From assembly GCA_903861195.1 (NCBI GenBank), contig CAIOTJ010000509.1:1-41745 (forward strand): DNA of 41,745 bases. Reading direction: 5' to 3'. The notes below the pieces were generated by a model. It had not been told where the DNA came from, searched no databases, and saw only the letters and a program-made list of their open reading frames with translations. Below are positions 27,129-35,670 of the stretch, in pieces (the stretch's first letter is position 1; each line of letters starts with the position of its first letter). The position numbers and the translations under genes were made by a program. Source of the DNA: an uncultured Planctomycetaceae bacterium (GTDB lineage: Bacteria > Planctomycetota > Planctomycetia > Planctomycetales > Planctomycetaceae).

Positions 27129-30100
27129 CTAGCTGGACTCAGGACGTTTCCTGGGGGGGGCCGGTGGGGGGCCGGCGTCGGCCGATCGTGGCAACTCGGA
27201 GGGCTTGGCAGGCTTCGCCACCCGCGGCTTGGCGCGAGGGGCGGCCGCCCCATTGGCCGACTCAAACACGGGTCCGCCAGCCAGGTCCCCCTCTGGGGCC
27301 GATACAGAATCTCGCAGTGTCAAATCGAGCGCCCGCCGCCGTTTTCCCTTGGTGCTGGGCTTCAACAGGGTGTAGGCCACCCCCGCGGCACCGGCCAGCA
27401 GGCCCGCCCCCACCAGCCACAAGACAAGGGTCCCTCCCGATTCGGGAGCCTGCGTCTCAGCCGGTTTCGACTGGGTTTTTTTTGACTTGGACGACTTGCT
27501 CGACTGCCTGGGCCGCGGCTCATCCCCGTCGGTTGTTCCCGCACTGGCGGTCTCGGCTGTGCCGGCCAGGGGAGCCTTTTTCCTGGTCTTGCGGCCCGCG
27601 ACGGTCGACGACTTTTTCTCGAGATCTTTGGGGGACGTCTGCCCCGCCACCTCGTCGCACTTGCCAAGGGTCAACATCTCCTGCTGGACGTCGCGGTAGA
27701 GTGTGTTGAACCGCTGGTAACCCTCATCACCCCCCAGATCGGGCATGGTGGTGGCCGCCAGTTTGATGTCCCGGAAGGCGGTCCCCAACCGCAGCCGGCG
27801 TTTGGCCCCGTCGGGCTCCGCCTGGGCCCAATGGAACCGCGTGAGTGCGGTCTGGTAGCGGGCATTGAGATACTGGTCTTCGGTTTCATCCGTGGCCCCA
27901 CCCTGGTTGAGGGCGTTCTCCAATCGCTGGGCGATTCCGAACCAGCCCCAGACCACCCGGTTTTCGGGCTTGCGCGACTTCAGGTTTTGGTCCCCCTCGA
28001 TCGCCAGGTTCCACTTCGTGAGGTCCCCCTTGGCTCCCCGGGCTCCCCAGTCGGCATACAACTGGGCCGCCTCTTCCTGGGCATCAAGCGCCCTCGGCCG
28101 AGCCTTGAGGATCTTGAGGATGCCCTTCTCCGCCTCGGGGAACGACTGCTGCAATCGCAGGCAGCGGACAATCGCCAGTTCCACCCCGCTTGACATTTCG
28201 GCTGGCAGGAACCCAGGCGACTTCAATTCTTCATCGAGAATCTGCCGGTATGCGGCGACCGCCTTCCCGAAATATCCCTCGGCCCGCACCCGGTCTCCGC
28301 TCGCCAGCCCCTCTCCCAGGTCGCGGTAGGTCTCGCCGATCCAGCGGAGCGAGTAGTACGACTGGCTGTCTTTCCGCTTGGCGACTTCATCGAGGAAGGT
28401 CTCGAATGACTTGAGCACCTCGGCCAACCGCGGATCGCGGGCCGCCTGCAGTCGCTGCACTTCTTTCTTCAACTGGGTGCCAAAGTCGACATACACCTGG
28501 GTCAGCGCCTTGCCTCCCCCTCCCGACTCCTTGACGATCGCATCGAGGGCCTGTTGCGCCTCCTGGGCTTTGACCAGTTCATTCGAACCAATGTAGGCCC
28601 GCAACACCTGGATGTAGACCGCGATCGCCACGTTGAGATAAGGCTTGGTTCCCTTTTGGAACGCCGGCAGACCGGCGACGGAAGACAGGGGGCTGTCGAC
28701 CAGCAGTCCCAGCCCCCCCTTGTAGTCCCCCGCGCCGTTGAGAATGGAGGCGAGGGTCAGCTTGGCGAGGGTCAGATCACGCATTTTGGCCGGGTCGACC
28801 TGGGCCGCCTCTTTGGGAAGGTTCCCCTCGAACTTGCCGATGGCGGTCGTCAGGATTTGCCGCGACTGGTTGAGCAGCTCGTCAATCTGGTCGCGAGGCT
28901 TGCGCTCGGCCTCGGAACGGGTCTGCTCCTGCACGTAGACATCCCACCAGGCGTTCCCCGCCTTCAACTGGGCGTCGAGGTACTGCGGGGCCGATTCGGG
29001 AACCGTACCGTACCACTTCGCCGCTTCGGCGGGTTGCCCCAGTTCGGCATACAACCCACCCAGGTTCATCCGGGCGTCCTGCGCCTTGTCGCTGGCGGGC
29101 CAGTTCTGGGTGATGTAGTTGCAGATGTCGACCACCCAGGCAATCTCGGGCCCGCGACGGTCCTTGGCCTCACGGTGGTACGCCTGAATGTAGGCGGCTT
29201 GCGCGAGATACCCGGCGTCGAGGGCCAGGTCCGATTGTTCCTTCCGGTATTTTCGGGCCACCCATTCGGCCAGGACCCCCGACTCGTGGCTGCGGTCGCG
29301 CATCAGGAAGTAAACGTAGGCCAGGAAGTAGCGGGCCCGGTTGACCTCGGCCACATCGTCGCGTTTTCCCGCAAGGTTCAGCGCCAACGCCAGGGTCCGG
29401 GCAGTCTCCCGCAAAATCGGCTGCAGCTCATCCTGCAGTTTCTGTTTCTCGGGCCCCTGGGCCTGGGCCACCGCCGCGTTCTTGTTGCGGATTTCTTCGA
29501 CCTGCGTCCGCGCGAGGCTGAAGGCGGTGGCGAAATCCTTCGGGTCTCCCGTCCCCCGCTCCAGATCGGCCAGCAGCCGGCGGATCATTGCCGTCGAGGC
29601 GTCTTTGTACTCACCCGGGAACCGATTGATCCGCCGGGCCGTGTCGAGGGCCCCCTGACGCATCTTCCGCTTCTCGACCTCGGGGGTGTCTTCAGCCCGC
29701 GCCAGCAGTTCTTCGGCCCGTGCCTGTTCCCACTGGATCCCCAGCCCCACCCGGGTGTTCAGCTCGCCGCGGTGCGCCTTGCGCCAGGCGTCGGCCTCCT
29801 GCATCACCACGCGGTAATCCTTCCGCAGGTCGTTGTTCAGGCAGACCATCCGAAACTGCAGTACGCGATTCTGCAGATCTTCCAGTGGGCTGCCGTCCTT
29901 GCCGCGGTGCTCAAGCAGCTCGTTGTAGATCCCCAGCGCCTTCGTCAGCTCGTCCATCTCTTCGAAGCACTTCCCCTGCCACATGCGGGCGTAGAGCCCA
30001 ATCACCTGGCTGCGGTGCCGGGAGTGAATCGACTCGAACGCGTTCGCAGCGTCGGTCAGCAGCTTCTTGAACTCGGGCGAATCCTGTTCGTGCGTCTGCG

Positions 30101-30722
30101 CTTCCTGGTGAATGACCTGGCCCAGGTGGAACTCGGCCTGGATCGCGTTGACGAAGGCTTTTTCCCGAGCGGCATACCGTTTGTCGTTCTGCGGGATGAA
30201 TTTGTCGAACGAGTCGTGTTCGGCCTTGTAGCGTTCGAACGCCGCCTGGTAGACGCGGCGGGCCTCGACCAGCAGGTCCCGCGCCTGCTTCCGGAGCTCG
30301 TCTTTGCGACCAGAGTTGTTGGGGGAATTCGCCTGCCAGACCAGCGCACGGGCCTTCCCCATCACCACTTCCGCGATCTCGCTGTTGGCCGCCCCCGCCA
30401 GCGGATGCTGCGGATACTCCTTCACGAACTTCTCGAACTGCCCGCGGGCCTCGTCGAACAGCTTCTGCTGCGCGTCGGAATCGCGGGTCCGCTCGGCTTG
30501 CGCCAAAAGCGTCGCCCCCCGCTCGTAGGTCAGCGTCTGCCGCAGCTCGGCATCGAGATTCGGCCGGGCTTCGAGTTCGTCAATGTAAAAGAGGGCGTAA
30601 TCGAAGTAGTCCCGATTCCGCAGCGCCTGCAGGAACTCCTGGGGACGCTCGCCCCCCCACGCCGGGACCGCCAGCCAGGTCAGCCCGGCCACCAGCCATC
30701 CCATCCAAAGCTTCAAGCGCAT
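27129..30722 (-). CDS. Large exported TPR protein with one C-terminal membrane helix
   Basis: This 1197-residue protein has a signal peptide (MRLKLWMGWLVAGLTWLAVP) and a long series of helical TPR-like repeats over about 1000 residues. Near residue 1100 comes a single strongly hydrophobic helix (GTLVLWLVGAGLLAGAAGVA) that runs into the basic KPSTKGKRRR stop-transfer segment, then a Pro/Ala/Lys-rich tail of about 60 residues. It reads as a type I membrane protein with the repeats outside the cytoplasm and a disordered cytoplasmic tail. A Ser/Lys-rich linker precedes the helix. ATG 30722 has AAGGA 9 nt upstream. It lies between the SLC1 symporter gene and the smaller TPR gene, all on the minus strand. 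The function is unknown. Confidence 0.8.
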   Translation of the reverse strand: MRLKLWMGWLVAGLTWLAVPAWGGERPQEFLQALRNRDYFDYALFYIDELEARPNLDAELRQTLTYERGATLLAQAERTRDSDAQQKLFDEARGQFEKFVKEYPQHPLAGAANSEIAEVVMGKARALVWQANSPNNSGRKDELRKQARDLLVEARRVYQAAFERYKAEHDSFDKFIPQNDKRYAAREKAFVNAIQAEFHLGQVIHQEAQTHEQDSPEFKKLLTDAANAFESIHSRHRSQVIGLYARMWQGKCFEEMDELTKALGIYNELLEHRGKDGSPLEDLQNRVLQFRMVCLNNDLRKDYRVVMQEADAWRKAHRGELNTRVGLGIQWEQARAEELLARAEDTPEVEKRKMRQGALDTARRINRFPGEYKDASTAMIRRLLADLERGTGDPKDFATAFSLARTQVEEIRNKNAAVAQAQGPEKQKLQDELQPILRETARTLALALNLAGKRDDVAEVNRARYFLAYVYFLMRDRSHESGVLAEWVARKYRKEQSDLALDAGYLAQAAYIQAYHREAKDRRGPEIAWVVDICNYITQNWPASDKAQDARMNLGGLYAELGQPAEAAKWYGTVPESAPQYLDAQLKAGNAWWDVYVQEQTRSEAERKPRDQIDELLNQSRQILTTAIGKFEGNLPKEAAQVDPAKMRDLTLAKLTLASILNGAGDYKGGLGLLVDSPLSSVAGLPAFQKGTKPYLNVAIAVYIQVLRAYIGSNELVKAQEAQQALDAIVKESGGGGKALTQVYVDFGTQLKKEVQRLQAARDPRLAEVLKSFETFLDEVAKRKDSQSYYSLRWIGETYRDLGEGLASGDRVRAEGYFGKAVAAYRQILDEELKSPGFLPAEMSSGVELAIVRCLRLQQSFPEAEKGILKILKARPRALDAQEEAAQLYADWGARGAKGDLTKWNLAIEGDQNLKSRKPENRVVWGWFGIAQRLENALNQGGATDETEDQYLNARYQTALTRFHWAQAEPDGAKRRLRLGTAFRDIKLAATTMPDLGGDEGYQRFNTLYRDVQQEMLTLGKCDEVAGQTSPKDLEKKSSTVAGRKTRKKAPLAGTAETASAGTTDGDEPRPRQSSKSSKSKKTQSKPAETQAPESGGTLVLWLVGAGLLAGAAGVAYTLLKPSTKGKRRRALDLTLRDSVSAPEGDLAGGPVFESANGAAAPRAKPRVAKPAKPSELPRSADAGPPPAPPRKRPESS

Positions 30723-30788
30723 GCTGTCTGGTCCTTGATCCGGCCAACACTTCGTCCAACGGAACAATATCCCCCCGGTTTCTCCCGA

Positions 30789-32279
30789 TCAACTCGCCCC
30801 CGGCCGGTTCCCCCCCCCCACCACTGCGTCCGCTGGCTCCGGCCCACCCGCCACACAGGTCGCCACCACGAGGTCGCCGGTGACATTCAGCACCGTCCGA
30901 CACATGTCGAGAATCCGGTCGACCCCCATGATGATGCCAATCCCTTCCCCAGGCACTCCCACCGATCGCATCAGCACCACGATCAACGGCAGCGAGCCCC
31001 CCGGTACCCCCGCGGTGCCAATCCCCGCCAGAATCGACATCAACACCACCATCACCTGCTGACCCAGCGACAGTTCCACCCCAAACACCTGGGCCAGAAA
31101 GAGCACCACCACCCCTTCGTAGAGGGCAGTGCCGTTCTGGTTCCCCGTGGCCCCCACCGTCAGTACGAAACGCGAGGTTTCCCGTGGCAGACGCAGGTTG
31201 TCTTCGGCCACCCGCATCGCAGTCGGCAGCGTCGCATTGGAAGAGGATGTGCCAAACGCCACCTGCATCGCCTCGGAGACCGCCCGGAAGAACGTTCGGG
31301 GAGGCACGCGGCTGAACAGCAGCAAGACCACCGGGTAGACCACCACCAGCTGCAGCAATAATCCCAGCAGCACCGTCAGTGCGAACCAGAACAGCGTGAA
31401 CAGCACTTCGATTCCCAGTGTGGCCACAATGGAAAAGACCAGGCAGCCCGCCCCCAGGGGGGCGAGGGTCATGGCCCAGCCAATGATGGTCATCGCCACC
31501 GAGTTGAGTCCTTCCAGCCAGGCGATCAGCCCCCGGCACTCATCGGGTTTGGCCGCCATGGCGGCTCCCAGGAATAGTGAGGCGAACATCACCGCCAGCA
31601 TCCCATTCCCCTTCGAACTGCCATCGATGGCCCCCACCATCTCCTGCAGCGGGTTCTCAGGAATCATGTCGATGACGATGTCGCTGGCTTTTTTCGCCTT
31701 GCTGGCCTTCTGACCGACGTCGGCCGAAGTGGCCGCATTCCGTTCCACCAGCGCCTGCCGAGCCTCGTTCGACAGGGCCGATCCTGGCCGGATGACGTTG
31801 ACGGCGGTCAGTCCCAGCAAGACGGCACAGGCCGAGAGAATCCCCGAGAACATCAGCGTCCTCAGGCCAATCTTGCCCAGTTTTCGCAGGTCGCCAATTT
31901 CGACGACCGCGAGCGACAGGGCCGAGACGACAAGGGGCAAAACGACCATGAACATGAGCCGCAGGAACATCCGGCCGATGACGTTGGTGACGTTCTGGGT
32001 GAACCAGTCGAGCCCATCATGAATCCCGTCTCCATTCACATCTCCCGCCGCGACCCCATCGACAACCGCTCCCGGGCGCAGCAGGAAATTGGCCAGCAAA
32101 CCCAAGACGGTACCCAACAGCAGCCCGATCAGAATGCGCCGAGCGGCCGAATCGCCCCCAGTGTCTGCACGGGGCGCCGGGTGAGGGGAGTTCGGCGGTG
32201 CGGCCATCGCGGGGGAACCAGAACCGGTCATCGCGGCGGGCGTTTCGGAATCAGTCCGGGAATCAGGGAGGGAATCCAC
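30789..32279 (-). CDS. Dicarboxylate/amino acid:cation symporter (SLC1/DAACS)
   Basis: This 496-residue membrane transporter shows the family features: N-terminal helices, RLMFMVVLPLVVSALSLAVV near residue 107, the serine-rich re-entrant loop FGTSSSNATLPTAMRVAEDN near 341, FVLTVGATGNQNGTALYEGV near 373 and GGSLPLIVVLM with a C-terminal DRILDMCRTVLNVTGD. Members import glutamate, aspartate, dicarboxylates or neutral amino acids with Na+ or H+; the exact substrate cannot be read. GTG 32279 has GAGG about 5 nt upstream; ATGs at 32231 or 32207 would remove part of a Pro/Ser-rich N-terminal tail. Unusually, the first extracellular loop carries an EF-hand-like motif. Confidence 0.92.
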   Translation of the reverse strand: MDSLPDSRTDSETPAAMTGSGSPAMAAPPNSPHPAPRADTGGDSAARRILIGLLLGTVLGLLANFLLRPGAVVDGVAAGDVNGDGIHDGLDWFTQNVTNVIGRMFLRLMFMVVLPLVVSALSLAVVEIGDLRKLGKIGLRTLMFSGILSACAVLLGLTAVNVIRPGSALSNEARQALVERNAATSADVGQKASKAKKASDIVIDMIPENPLQEMVGAIDGSSKGNGMLAVMFASLFLGAAMAAKPDECRGLIAWLEGLNSVAMTIIGWAMTLAPLGAGCLVFSIVATLGIEVLFTLFWFALTVLLGLLLQLVVVYPVVLLLFSRVPPRTFFRAVSEAMQVAFGTSSSNATLPTAMRVAEDNLRLPRETSRFVLTVGATGNQNGTALYEGVVVLFLAQVFGVELSLGQQVMVVLMSILAGIGTAGVPGGSLPLIVVLMRSVGVPGEGIGIIMGVDRILDMCRTVLNVTGDLVVATCVAGGPEPADAVVGGGNRPGAS

Positions 32280-33088
32280 AGGAACCTCGCGGAGCAGGCG
32301 GAGCGCGGGATGGTTGGATCTTCACTGTCGACGGACCTCTGGGGGAATGCAAGCGGTTGGGCGGAGGCGGCGGAGAGAGCGCAGGTCCCACGGGGTGTGG
32401 TTTGCGGGATCTTCTGGGGAAGGGGACTCCCATCATTCCCGGGACCAACAGCGCCGCGTGTTGACAAACGTCGTACAGTATCCAGTTTACTCACAAATGT
32501 ATGCAATGAACAGATTGTCGTTCCTTTTCTCTTGAGATTCGACAGGGCTGTTGGAATCCTTGCGGCTGCGGCTGCGTCCGAATCCATCGGTCCCACAGGA
32601 GATAAAAAGCCAATATTTAAGCTGTTTTCCGTTCAGTTCGGAATGTGATGCGGATGCTTGTCCCCGGTCCATCCGGTCAATTCTCTTCAGGTGAACTCGT
32701 GCTATAAATATTTTAGTTCAGAGGTGTACAAGTCAATCGAATTGATGGGCTGTTGTGTGGTCCCGCACGAGTCGTTCGATGTCATTCGGAGGCATCTGTC
32801 GGATGCTGGACCCGCAGGACTGCGCTCGGTTCGCCGGGGTCAGGAGGCCGGTGACGGTCATCGATGCCGGGATTCCGACGATGACGGCGGCTGCGGACAA
32901 TGTCGAGCGGATCGAGGCCCCCGAACCGAGGATTCGGCAGGTCGAGTTCCAGGCCAGCCGGTATGCCCCCCTTCCCCGGCCACTGTGGCATGACCACCTG
33001 CTGCCGGGAAACCGGCACTCTGGACGACGAGTCTGCCGGGGCGCAACCTGCGAGCAGCCAGACGGCCCGATCGGGATCGCAGCGTCCC
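32280..33088. other. Long non-coding stretch with a low-GC patch
   Basis: No gene is convincing in these 809 nt between the SLC1 gene and the small hypothetical gene, both on the minus strand. A distinctly AT-rich patch runs from about 32455 to 32760, with TTGACA at 32461 and CTATAAATATTTTAG near 32702. Open frames here look like composition artefacts. It may hold promoters or an untranslated RNA. Confidence 0.5.
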
Positions 33089-33484
33089 TTATCGTCGGCG
33101 GGGGCCAGGTTTTGGCCTCGGCGGCTTGGTGAAGCGGTGGCGTTCCTCGGGCCCTTCGTCGTTTTCAATCGGGCCGTCCCCGACATCCTCGATTGTGCCG
33201 ATCATCGCGATCTCGAACCACTCGCGGAACAGAGGGAGCGTCAGATCGCGGGGCCAGCGGGTCTGGTCCCGAGACCATCCTTCCAGCTCCCGGCAAAAGA
33301 TGTCGTGGAAGACCTGCCGCAGAACCTGTGTGGCCCCCATGGCATCTTCAAATTCGGGCACCAGGTACAGGGTCTGGCCAACCTCAGGGAGTTCGATCTT
33401 CCTCGATCCACTGGGAGCACCTCCGTTGATCCAGTCGAGATAGGGTTGCCGGGCGCGGACGAGGATGGCGTTGCGGTTGAGCAT
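33089..33484 (-). CDS. Small conserved-looking hypothetical protein
   Basis: A 131-residue soluble protein. It begins MLNRNAILVRARQPYLDWIN, has TLYLVPEFEDAMGATQVLRQ then VFHDIFCRELEGWSRDQTRW, and ends in an acidic segment and a Lys/Pro/Arg-rich tail. From memory, small hypothetical proteins with an N-terminal QPFLDW-like motif, an acidic LIPEYE-like centre and an ELEGW motif occur in many bacteria with no assigned function; this is a recollection, not a search. Start codons at 33532 and 33547 would add 16-21 residues, and none has a clear ribosome site. It is divergent from sbtA. Confidence 0.65.
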   Translation of the reverse strand: MLNRNAILVRARQPYLDWINGGAPSGSRKIELPEVGQTLYLVPEFEDAMGATQVLRQVFHDIFCRELEGWSRDQTRWPRDLTLPLFREWFEIAMIGTIEDVGDGPIENDEGPEERHRFTKPPRPKPGPRRR

Positions 33485-33794
33485 GCGACGTGCCGAAAGG
33501 AACGAAACGGGGCCAACGGGGACGAGTGACATGAATGCGGGAATCATCGCCGACCCGCATGCGGGAGACAATTCGAGGCGTCACGAACGTCGCCCGGAGA
33601 ATCGTGAGAGCCAGGGCTGTCTGCCGCCCCTGAGCCGCGGCTACGAGTGGGCTCCCGCGAGGGTCGACACCCCGGGGCCTGCTCCCGGGAATCGGCGGCC
33701 ATGCGGGAATTCCGTTGCCCTGCTGCCCGACCTGGCCAGATGCCAGGCGGCACCAGGGGTGAGCAGCAAGGGACCAATCCAATCCCGATTGAGG

Positions 33795-33825
33795 TTGACA
33801 ACGCCCAAGAGCCGGCAGGTATTAT
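33795..33825 (+). promoter_or_regulatory. sbtA promoter
   Basis: A perfect TTGACA at 33795-33800 and TATTAT at 33820-33825 are separated by 19 nt, slightly long. The predicted transcript begins just before the palindromic block and 50-60 nt before sbtA. Confidence 0.55.
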
Positions 33826-33835
33826 ACGAAATACA

Positions 33836-33859
33836 GTTCGCGTATTTCCGTACGCGAAC
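33836..33859 (+). promoter_or_regulatory. Operator-like inverted repeat upstream of sbtA
   Basis: GTTCGCGTA-N6-TACGCGAAC is a perfect 9+9 inverted repeat just downstream of the -10 element. A second, overlapping inverted repeat (GAAATAC 33828-33834 and GTATTTC 33842-33848) shares its left arm, and GTATTATAC overlaps the -10. It is a likely repressor site or a leader RNA with alternative folds. Confidence 0.65.
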
Positions 33860-33887
33860 CAAATAACGTCAACCGGGGAGCAATTCG

Positions 33888-34892
33888 ATGTGGGATGTGT
33901 TGCAGGTCAACCTGGCTTCGCCGCTGGCGCTGGCCTTTGTGCTGGGGATTGTCTCCCGGCTTTTGAAGAGCGAGTTGTCGCTTCCCCGGGATCTCTATGC
34001 GTCGCTTTCGATCTACCTGCTGCTGGCGCTGGGGCTGAAGGGAGGGGTGGAACTCTCGCAGACTTCGCTGAATGCGCTGTTCTGGCCGGCGGTGGTCACC
34101 GTCGGTCTGGGGCTGTTCACACCGGTGTCGGCGTATCTCGTCCTCCGCCGTCTGGGACGATTTCCCATCGCCGATGCCGCGGGCATCGCCGCCCACTATG
34201 GTTCGGTCTCGGCGGTGACCTTCATTGCGGCCCAGCAGTTTGTGCAGACGATGAACCAGCCGGCCGAAGGCTTCCTGCCCACGCTGCTGACTCTGCTGGA
34301 GATTCCGGGGATCCAGCTCGCTCTGGCGATCGGGGCGGTGCAGATGGCGCGGGAGCGGGCCGCCCAGCATGCGGGGCAGTCGGCCGCGGAGGCCCCGCGC
34401 CCCATGGCCGAGGTGTTGCACGAGGTGCTGACTTCCCGGTCGATGATCCTGATGGTCGGGGGGTTGATCATCGGCTGCCTGATGGGAGAACAGGGCTATG
34501 AGCCGGTGAAGCCGTTTTTCGAAGGAATGTTCAAAGGGGCCCTCACCCTGTTCCTGCTCGAAATGGGGCTGGCCGCCGGCGCCCGGCTGGGTGATCTGAA
34601 GTCGGTCGGACTGTTCCTGCTCGGTTTCGGAATGATTCTCCCGGTCCTGCATGGCGGGCTGGGGGTGTTGCTGGGGCATTGGTCGGGGCTGTCGATCGGA
34701 GGGGCGGCGGTCCTGGGGACCATGGCGGCCAGCGCGTCGTACATCGCCGCCCCCCCCGCGGTCCGCATGACGTTGCCCGAGGCGAACCCGACCTACTACC
34801 TGACGGCCGCCCTGGCGATTACCTTCCCCTTCAACATCGTGCTGGGAATTCCCCTGTATTACCAGATGGCCACCCTGCTGGCCGCACACTGA
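33888..34892 (+). CDS. sbtA: SbtA-type sodium-dependent bicarbonate transporter
   Basis: A protein of about 334 residues with roughly ten membrane helices in two similar halves separated by a hydrophilic linker (about residues 150-180). The N-terminal half carries LPRDLYASLSIYLLLALGLK, and GGVELSQTS follows; ADAAGIAAHYGSVSAVTFIA lies near residue 100 and GTMAASASYIAAPPAVRMTL near 280, as in the SbtA (DUF897) family. By family it imports HCO3- with Na+. GGGGAG lies 7 nt before ATG 33888. sbtB follows after 13 nt, the arrangement known from cyanobacteria. Its role in a presumed heterotroph could be anaplerotic carboxylation or supply to CO2-using enzymes. Confidence 0.9.
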   Translation: MWDVLQVNLASPLALAFVLGIVSRLLKSELSLPRDLYASLSIYLLLALGLKGGVELSQTSLNALFWPAVVTVGLGLFTPVSAYLVLRRLGRFPIADAAGIAAHYGSVSAVTFIAAQQFVQTMNQPAEGFLPTLLTLLEIPGIQLALAIGAVQMARERAAQHAGQSAAEAPRPMAEVLHEVLTSRSMILMVGGLIIGCLMGEQGYEPVKPFFEGMFKGALTLFLLEMGLAAGARLGDLKSVGLFLLGFGMILPVLHGGLGVLLGHWSGLSIGGAAVLGTMAASASYIAAPPAVRMTLPEANPTYYLTAALAITFPFNIVLGIPLYYQMATLLAAH

Positions 34893-34905
34893 CCCGAGGA
34901 CCATC

Positions 34906-35208
34906 ATGGACACCACCCCACTCACGCTGCTGACCATTGTGTGTGAAGCCATCCTCAAGGAACGCCTCCTGGGGGAATTGACAAAAGCCGGTGCCAAAGG
35001 ACATACGTTGACCGAATGCGAGGGCTCCGGTTCCCGACACCGGCGCGTCAGCGAGACGCTGGGGGCCAACATCAAGCTCGAAACCATTGTCTCTCCCGGC
35101 GTGGCCGAACAGTTGCTCAACACCCTGACCCACGACTACTTCCCCAGGTTCGCCATCATCGCCTATCTCAGCCCGGTCTCCGTGGTCCGGGGGGACAAGT
35201 ACATCTGA
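34906..35208 (+). CDS. sbtB: PII-like SbtB regulator
   Basis: A 100-residue PII-superfamily protein directly downstream of sbtA (13 nt, CGAGGA ribosome site). SbtB proteins form trimers that bind adenyl nucleotides and gate SbtA. The sequence has a ferredoxin-like pattern: LTLLTIVCEAILKERLLGEL, a T-loop region HTLTECEGSGSRHRRVSETL, IKLETIVSPGVAEQLLNTL and a final strand ending VVRGDKYI. The C-terminal CGPDGC-type redox extension of some cyanobacterial SbtBs is missing, so redox control of that kind is not expected here. Confidence 0.88.
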   Translation: MDTTPLTLLTIVCEAILKERLLGELTKAGAKGHTLTECEGSGSRHRRVSETLGANIKLETIVSPGVAEQLLNTLTHDYFPRFAIIAYLSPVSVVRGDKYI

Positions 35209-35670
35209 CACCAGACCTCCCCGGCCGGCTGGTTTGTTTAAGGAATCTCTGGTCGTTTTCCAGTTTCGGCAGCAGACGGAGCATCCGCCCTGGAGAGCGC
35301 CACCGCAGGGCCAGAATCGACTGATGCAGCAGGTCGGTCTGGATGAGGGAGGGTACCACCCCCCTCGACACACAACGGCCGCAATTCACCCGAAGGATCG
35401 GCAGCCGAGGCCGAAGCGGGCATTCCGGGAGAGGTGGAAGTGGTCAATGTCGCTGGAGTCTGTTCAGGAACGGGGGTCAGATTGCAGACAACGCCAGGTA
35501 AGCCGGGGTGTCATTCACCCCGGCTGTGATCCGCAGTTTTTTCGAGCGTCAATGCTCTGGGAGGTGTCAGGCCGCGCACGCTCCCCCCAGGAACCCAAGT
35601 CGCCCCCCAGGACGGCAGCGACTCCCGTCAGCCACAAGGGGTGGAAACAGCGGCTGGCTGACCCGACCGT
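35209..35670. other. Gap between convergent sbtB and the DUF4261 gene
   Basis: A 462-nt stretch without a supported gene; its only clear element is the hairpin at 35501-35525. Confidence 0.5.
35501..35525. terminator. Hairpin between convergent sbtAB and the fmd-side genes
   Basis: AGCCGGGGTG and CACCCCGGCT form a perfect 10-bp stem with a 5-nt loop. On the plus strand a T6 run follows about 11 nt later, too far for a textbook terminator, and the minus side has none. Confidence 0.45.

Larger units (their letters stand above)
33485..33887. other. Divergent region upstream of sbtA
   Basis: About 400 nt with no supported gene. The right half holds the sbtA promoter and nested palindromes described separately; the left half shows nothing recognisable. 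Confidence 0.5.

Noticed and set aside
28554-31361. A 935-residue open frame antisense to the large TPR gene and part of the symporter gene
   Set aside because: It is a GC-rich shadow frame; the opposite strand encodes clear domains and signals.
35501-35525. A textbook intrinsic terminator
   Set aside because: The stem is perfect, but the T6 run is about 11 nt away, so only a tentative terminator label is kept.
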